Shown here one piece after another: positions 59,665 through 64,000 of a stretch of DNA of 64,000 nt. Location: NCBI RefSeq assembly GCF_014635545.1, contig NZ_BMDA01000002.1, forward strand, positions 434,001-498,000, given 5' to 3'. This DNA comes from Acinetobacter courvalinii (GTDB lineage: Bacteria > Pseudomonadota > Gammaproteobacteria > Pseudomonadales > Moraxellaceae). The notes beneath the pieces are model-generated. The model made no database searches, had not been told where the DNA came from, and saw only the letters and a program-made list of their open reading frames with translations. Positions within the stretch are counted from its first letter, which is position 1. Every line of letters begins with the position of its first letter. Position numbers and translations under genes: made by a program.

Positions 59665-59699
59665 AAAAAGCATGAAAGGCTTGGCTTTTCATGCTTTTT
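59665..59699 (+). terminator. Rho-independent terminator of clpP-clpX
   Basis: AAAAAGCATGAAA and TTTCATGCTTTTT arms around an 8-base loop, followed by further T, 14 bases past the clpX stop. Confidence 0.9.
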
Positions 59700-59802
59700 T
59701 TATTTGCAATTAGGCAACGAGGTGTTAATCTTAAAATTGAAAAAAATCCGCATAGTTTTGCGTTGTTAAAAATAAATTCAAGAAAACGCCTTGAGGGATG
59801 TC

Positions 59803-60519
59803 ATGCGTTATTTAATAGTGTCATTATGTTGTGCAGGGGTGCTCGCTGGCTGTCAAAGCCATAAAGCTGTTGAAGAAAAACCAACCGCACTGACGGCAAC
59901 ATTACCCCCTGTGGATACAGAAAAAGAACCAGGTTTATTTGATCAATATCATGTCGGCGGCTTTAGTGTGGGCGGTTGGGTCAATCAAAAATTAGGGCAA
60001 TATTTCGCGCCGGTTAAACCACAAAATGAACAAGCGGCGGTGGTCTATTTATATCGTCCAGATACGCGCTGGAACCGTCAGGAAATTGCAGCAGCCAATT
60101 TATTTATTAACGGACACCGTATCCCAAGTCTATTGCATAATCACTATTACTGGCTGGAATTACCCGCAGGGACCTATCGTCTGAGCGTGAGTCGGCCATT
60201 GGCTGGACTGCATTTCCAAAAGCCGAAATATCTGGACTTTACTGTCGATGCTGCTCAGACTTATTTCATCAAGTATGACGAAGAAAATAAAATTTCCCGT
60301 AGTGAACATACGGGACCATTTATGATCATGCCCGATAAAGTGGCACATGAGGAAATCGCCTTTACCCGACTAAAATCATCCAGCTATAACTTTGTTGCGC
60401 AGGATGCATCAGGCAAGGTGCGTTCTAAGCCACAAGAGTTAAAACCGGCCAAGTATGATGCAAAGTCGGAAGTGCATCTGGTCAAACCGTTTAAGCTGTG
60501 GAACCCGTTGACCTGGTAA
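59803..60519 (+). CDS. DUF2846-family lipoprotein
   Basis: About 238 residues from the ATG at 59803, which has GAGGG five bases upstream; the TTG at 59791 overlaps that site. The signal MRYLIVSLCCAGVLAGC has a lipobox (LAGC) with Cys17 as the lipidated residue. The core (AAVVYLYRPDTRWNRQEIAAANLFINGHRIPSL ... YYWLELPAGTYRLSVSRP ... YFIKYDEENKISR) is the DUF2846 pattern, a small beta-rich domain of unknown role found in envelope proteins. Confidence 0.85.
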   Translation: MRYLIVSLCCAGVLAGCQSHKAVEEKPTALTATLPPVDTEKEPGLFDQYHVGGFSVGGWVNQKLGQYFAPVKPQNEQAAVVYLYRPDTRWNRQEIAAANLFINGHRIPSLLHNHYYWLELPAGTYRLSVSRPLAGLHFQKPKYLDFTVDAAQTYFIKYDEENKISRSEHTGPFMIMPDKVAHEEIAFTRLKSSSYNFVAQDASGKVRSKPQELKPAKYDAKSEVHLVKPFKLWNPLTW

Positions 60520-60541
60520 TCATGACAATGACAACAGCCGT

Positions 60542-61084
60542 TTATTCTTCCTGAATTAACGGTTTAATAATCGTCAGGAACTGCTCTTTAAGCTGTGAAC
60601 TTTGCTGGGGATCGCTCAAGGTCTTTTGACTGATGTTATTCATGTATTGAAAAACATGAGTGGTGATTTGTAGGGTTTTCTGGTTAATCGACTGGCCTTC
60701 CGGTGTTTTTAAAAATTTTAAATAGGCTTGGACTTCTTCTTCACTAAGTGCTTCGGCGTAGATTTTTTCAATCGCCTGAATGGTTTCAGGCCGGGCAAAC
60801 ATTTTTGCGCTGGTTTCTTTCAGTAGTTGACTCAGTTCCAGCACCGCAAGATGCTCTTGCGTGGTGGTAAGTTCATCTTTGCCTAGCACCCGTAACAGGA
60901 TATTTTCAGCTTCAAGATCCAGTGTGGGTTGCATTTCATCCAGTGAGGTATTTAGGACATGTTCAAGGTCACTGAGTTTGATCAGCTCTTTGATCGATTT
61001 GCTTTGTGCAGGAGATGCAAAGCTATGCTGGATATTGCCAAGTAAACTCAGACCAAGCAGCATGCTGAGTAAATATTTATTCAT
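60542..61084 (-). CDS. DUF2059-family secreted protein
   Basis: About 180 residues from the ATG at 61084, which has AGGA seven bases upstream (the ATG at 61090 is too close to it). Signal peptide MNKYLLSMLLGLSLLGNIQHSFA, then an all-helical domain: SIKELIKLSDLEHVLNTSLDEM and IYAEALSEEEVQAYLKFLKTPEGQSINQKTLQIT, the latter being the DUF2059 signature. Function unknown, presumably periplasmic. Converges on the DUF2846 gene. Confidence 0.85.
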   Translation of the reverse strand: MNKYLLSMLLGLSLLGNIQHSFASPAQSKSIKELIKLSDLEHVLNTSLDEMQPTLDLEAENILLRVLGKDELTTTQEHLAVLELSQLLKETSAKMFARPETIQAIEKIYAEALSEEEVQAYLKFLKTPEGQSINQKTLQITTHVFQYMNNISQKTLSDPQQSSQLKEQFLTIIKPLIQEE

Positions 61085-61133
61085 TTGCATTTCCTTATTC
61101 TTCTCATCTTTATAATCTAGCAGAAGCTTTAGG

Positions 61134-61166
61134 CAAAAAAATAGCCGAATACGATGATTCGGCTAT
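61134..61166 (-). terminator. Rho-independent terminator of the fumarase gene
   Basis: ATAGCCGAAT-ACGATG-ATTCGGCTAT, perfect 10-bp stem followed by seven T on the minus strand, 20 bases past the stop. Confidence 0.9.
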
Positions 61167-61186
61167 GATTATTGTATGAGTATTAT

Positions 61187-62713
61187 TTATGACGCAGCGG
61201 CATCAACCACTGGAATCTTGCCAATTTTAGCTTGCCAGATTTTTGGTGCAGTGGCATGGATTGAAGTACCATTCACATCAACCGCAACAGAGACAGGCAT
61301 ATCTTCAACCACGAATTTGTAGATTGCTTCCATACCTAAATCAGCAAAGGCAACCACTTCAGCTTCACGGACTGCTTTAGACACGAGATACGCAGCACCA
61401 CCAACAGCCATCAAATAAGTTGCCTGGTTGTCTTTGATCGCTTCAATTGCAGCAGGACCACGATCCGCTTTACCGATCATACCGAACAAGCCAGTTGCTT
61501 CTAGCACTTGACGGGTAAACTTGTCCATACGGGTTGCTGTTGTTGGGCCTGCAGGACCAACCACTTCATCACCAACTGGATCGACTGGACCCACGTAGTA
61601 AATGAATTTACCTTTTAGATCGACTGGAAGCTCTTCGCCATTGTTGAGCATGTCGACCATGCGCTTATGAGCAGCATCACGACCGGTATAAATCGTACCG
61701 TTCAACAATAATGTATCACCTGGCTTCCAGGCATTCATTTCTTCTTGCGTAATGGTATCAAGGTTGACACGTTTCGATTGAGACGAATCCCAAGTCACAG
61801 CAGGATAGTCTTCAAGTTTTGGTGCCTGAATATGTGCAACACCTGTACCATCTAACTGGAAGTGCGCGTGACGAGTTGCAGCACAGTTCGGAATCATACC
61901 GACTGGTTTACCTGCTGCGTGGCATGGGTAATCCTTGATTTTAATATCAAGCACTGTGGTTAAACCACCAAGACCTTGTGCACCAATACCTAATGCATTC
62001 ACTTTCTCGAAGATCTCGATACGGAGTTCTTCCATCTTGTTTTGTGGACCACGACGAAGTAATTCGTCCATATTGATTTCTTCCATGAGTGCTTCTTTCG
62101 CAAGCATCATGGCTTTTTCGGCAGTACCACCGATACCAATACCGAGCATACCTGGCGGACACCAGCCTGCACCCATGGTTGGAACAGTCTTAAGTACCCA
62201 GTCCACGATTGAATCAGACGGATTCAACATCGCGAGTTTAGATTTGTTTTCTGAACCGCCACCTTTTGCAGCCACGGTAATATCGACTTTATTCCCCGGT
62301 ACGAGTTTGTAGTGGATGACGGCAGGGGTATTGTCTTTGGTATTCTTACGACCAAAAGCTGGATCTGCTAAAACTGAAGCACGTAGTACGTTTGAGTTCT
62401 CTAGGTAACCTTGGCGTACGCCTTCGTTGACTGCATCATCCAGACTCATGGTTAAATCAAATTTAACGTCTAAGCCAACTTCAAGGAAAACGTTAACAAT
62501 CCCTGTATCCTGACAGATTGGTCGGTGACCTTCAGCGCACATACGTGAGTTGATGAGGATCTGTGCAATAGCATCTTTTGCAGCTTTGTTTTCTTCACGA
62601 TCATAGGCACGGCTCATCGCTTGGATGAAGTCTTGCGGGTGATAGTAAGAAATAAACTGTAGGGCATCCTTGATTGATGTAATCAAGTCATCTTGTTTGA
62701 TGATCGTTGTCAT
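61187..62713 (-). CDS. fumA: Fumarate hydratase, class I (iron-sulfur)
   Basis: 508 residues. The enzyme interconverts fumarate and malate in the TCA cycle with a [4Fe-4S] cluster. The three cluster ligands can be placed as Cys67 (PICQDTGIV), Cys185 (GAGWCPPGML) and Cys277 (PNCAATRHAHF), with the expected spacing for class I fumarases. The N-terminal alpha domain and C-terminal beta domain (GPTTATRMDKFTRQVLEA) are both complete. Oxygen-sensitive type, unlike FumC. Confidence 0.95.
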   Translation of the reverse strand: MTTIIKQDDLITSIKDALQFISYYHPQDFIQAMSRAYDREENKAAKDAIAQILINSRMCAEGHRPICQDTGIVNVFLEVGLDVKFDLTMSLDDAVNEGVRQGYLENSNVLRASVLADPAFGRKNTKDNTPAVIHYKLVPGNKVDITVAAKGGGSENKSKLAMLNPSDSIVDWVLKTVPTMGAGWCPPGMLGIGIGGTAEKAMMLAKEALMEEINMDELLRRGPQNKMEELRIEIFEKVNALGIGAQGLGGLTTVLDIKIKDYPCHAAGKPVGMIPNCAATRHAHFQLDGTGVAHIQAPKLEDYPAVTWDSSQSKRVNLDTITQEEMNAWKPGDTLLLNGTIYTGRDAAHKRMVDMLNNGEELPVDLKGKFIYYVGPVDPVGDEVVGPAGPTTATRMDKFTRQVLEATGLFGMIGKADRGPAAIEAIKDNQATYLMAVGGAAYLVSKAVREAEVVAFADLGMEAIYKFVVEDMPVSVAVDVNGTSIHATAPKIWQAKIGKIPVVDAAAS

Positions 62714-62858
62714 ATCAAATTTCTCTTGAGCGGGCGATTAGCTGGCGGGCTAAATTATATGACAAAAAGGAATGATTGTGGGAGTTTTAGCTTAGATTTG
62801 GCGAAAGGTCTAACAATGAAAAGCAGAACGTAAGAATATATCAGGAGAAATTTCTGTT

Positions 62859-63719
62859 TTAGTTTTTTCTGATTTGCGAGGGTGAATAACCAAACTGCTT
62901 TTTAAAACGATTGCTAAAATGGCTACTGGAGCTAAAGCCATATTGGGTGGAAATTTCAGTCAAATTTAGATTGCTGCTGTGTAATGCCTGATGTGCCAGT
63001 TCAAGACGACGTTGCATCACATACTGATGTGGTGGCATCTGCATTGACTGTTTGAACATGTGGGCAAAATGATACTCGCTGAGTTGTGCTTGCTGAGCCA
63101 GATCCGATAAGGTCAGACTTAAATGGAGATGTTGATCAATCCATTCCAGTAACTGTTTAAGCACATAAGGCGAGAGACCACCTTTGACTTCAGGCGCTTG
63201 CCATTGGGCATGACTGTAATTTTTGATCAGATGATTCAGTAATAGCGTGGTTGCGGTACTCATCTGCAAATGGTTTTCACGTTCTTGCCAGGCACCATTC
63301 AGTAAAAAGTGCCGATAGAGCATGGAAATTTGCGGGTCCGCTACAAAAATCTGCGGATTAAGGGTGATCTGGCTGGGTTCGCGATCCCAGACTTGTTCAG
63401 CCACGCGTTGTAAATGCTGTTCGGTATAGTACAAATGTACAAATGTCAGTGGATCACGTAGATCCCAGGTCGATTCAAAATCCTGTGGCATCAGGCACAT
63501 CCGATCAGGTCCACCCCCATTGTGCCAGCCTTGCGCCGTCTTTTGATAGCTTTCATAACCCCCTTGAACATACATGCTTAAGGTATGGTGATTACTACAG
63601 ACACTGACACGATCCTGATTGTTTTGCCACATGGCCAACTGCATACCCGAACCCAGTTCTACCGAGTCGAGCAATTGCGCTTTATATTGCTGTAATTGAT
63701 CTAGAATCTGATATTTCAT
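62859..63719 (-). CDS. AraC-family transcriptional regulator
   Basis: 286 residues. The N-terminal roughly 180 residues form an effector domain without a recognised signature. The C-terminal domain carries two HTH motifs: LSLTLSDLAQQAQLSEYHFAHMFKQSMQMPPHQYVMQRRLELAHQAL and NLTEISTQYGFSSSSHFSNRFKKQFGYSPSQIRK. It is divergent from the exporter gene at 63903 across 183 bp and likely regulates it. Confidence 0.9.
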   Translation of the reverse strand: MKYQILDQLQQYKAQLLDSVELGSGMQLAMWQNNQDRVSVCSNHHTLSMYVQGGYESYQKTAQGWHNGGGPDRMCLMPQDFESTWDLRDPLTFVHLYYTEQHLQRVAEQVWDREPSQITLNPQIFVADPQISMLYRHFLLNGAWQERENHLQMSTATTLLLNHLIKNYSHAQWQAPEVKGGLSPYVLKQLLEWIDQHLHLSLTLSDLAQQAQLSEYHFAHMFKQSMQMPPHQYVMQRRLELAHQALHSSNLNLTEISTQYGFSSSSHFSNRFKKQFGYSPSQIRKN

Positions 63720-63902
63720 CTTCTATACGCAGTGCCAAATATGATCCAGTTAAGTGTAGAACGTTCAGCCAGTTTTGTCATCTGGTCAAAAAAATCCGAG
63801 AAAAACGCAAATCCATGATAAGCACCGCAAGATTGTGCAAGAATCCGGGCCATCAAATCTCGCAAAATAATCGTCTTGGTGATTAAGTTGGGTTTAAAAG
63901 AG

Positions 63903-64000
63903 ATGAATGCGCTGTTATATGCTTTGGTGGTGGTGATCTGGGGAACCACATGGATTGCCATTACCTTGCAACAACAAAGTGGAATTTCAGCCAATGTTGC
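63903..64000 (+). CDS. EamA/DMT-family transporter, 3' end outside window
   Basis: Only the first 32 codons are present: MNALLYALVVVIWGTTWIAITLQQQ and a few more. The pattern of a first membrane helix with WGTTWIAI is the usual start of EamA exporters. AGAG precedes the ATG. Divergent from the AraC gene at 62859, the third such pair in the window. Confidence 0.75.
   Translation, partial: MNALLYALVVVIWGTTWIAITLQQQSGISANV

Noticed and set aside
62720-63902. Operator between the third AraC gene and the exporter (GCAAGA repeats near 63825).
   Set aside because: GCAA recurs three times but with irregular spacing and low complexity, so I do not call a site.

Overview
The window looks like chromosomal DNA of an Acinetobacter-type gammaproteobacterium. 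This rests on recognised gene content rather than a database search: a class I fumarase, a tig-clpP-clpX block, metX-metW, piuA-piuC, rnr beside tRNA-Ser/tRNA-Arg genes, tatABC beside a PhoX-like Tat substrate, and a moderately AT-rich composition with very AT-rich intergenic DNA. I see no phage genes, transposases, integrases, rRNA or CRISPR arrays. Both ends cut through genes.

Layout. 1-3.9 kb: the end of an unrecognised gene, a rhombosortase-type rhomboid protease and a large fused TRAP-type permease. 3.9-6.7 kb: two EamA (DMT) exporters around an AraC regulator. 6.7-12.7 kb: prlC, a YheV-type zinc ribbon, a membrane-anchored coiled-coil protein, an unknown membrane protein and rnr. 12.9-13.25 kb: tRNA-Ser(GCT) and two identical tRNA-Arg(ACG) genes. 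13.3-29.4 kb: an accessory-looking block on the minus strand with an AbrB-type membrane protein, a tctCBA tripartite tricarboxylate transporter, a porin and two giant low-complexity repeat proteins; a third identical tRNA-Arg closes it at 29.5 kb. 29.6-38.5 kb: a secreted SRPBCC-like protein, a YcxB-like protein, an FAH-family hydrolase, an AraC/EamA divergent pair, a YihY protein, wrbA, lgt and an NRDE protein. 38.5-42.1 kb: a PhoX-family Tat lipoprotein followed by tatCBA. 42.3-49 kb: an AEC transporter, rdgB, an unknown small protein, the metX-metW-Sel1 operon and leuA with a Leu-rich leader peptide. 49.2-55.8 kb: a Fur-family protein, piuC, piuA and a second TonB-dependent receptor. 56-60.5 kb: tig, clpP, clpX and a DUF2846 lipoprotein. 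60.5-64 kb: a DUF2059 protein, fumarase and a third AraC/EamA divergent pair, cut by the window end.

The most unusual feature is the pair of giant genes at 19409-23122 and 23724-28940. They share the start of the protein (MLFK..LSPI), a C-terminal tail ending in LTDHLF.SV.HF, a 22-residue Gly-rich repeat, an approximately 117-residue spacer module, a leader segment and a CRP-type palindrome upstream. The longer one adds 14 copies of an approximately 86-residue Asn/Gly-rich unit whose core (P....PIN.SGN.....G) resembles streptomycete chaplins. They look like a co-regulated pair of cell-surface or secreted structural (perhaps amyloid-forming) proteins; secretion route and function are unknown to me.

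Several control signals can be read directly: four-unit Pho boxes in front of both the PhoX-like gene and tatABC, suggesting that the Tat exporter and one of its substrates are both phosphate-controlled; a leuA leader peptide with six Leu codons near its end; Fur boxes before both TonB-dependent receptors; and a perfect 13-bp inverted repeat between one AraC gene and its divergent exporter.
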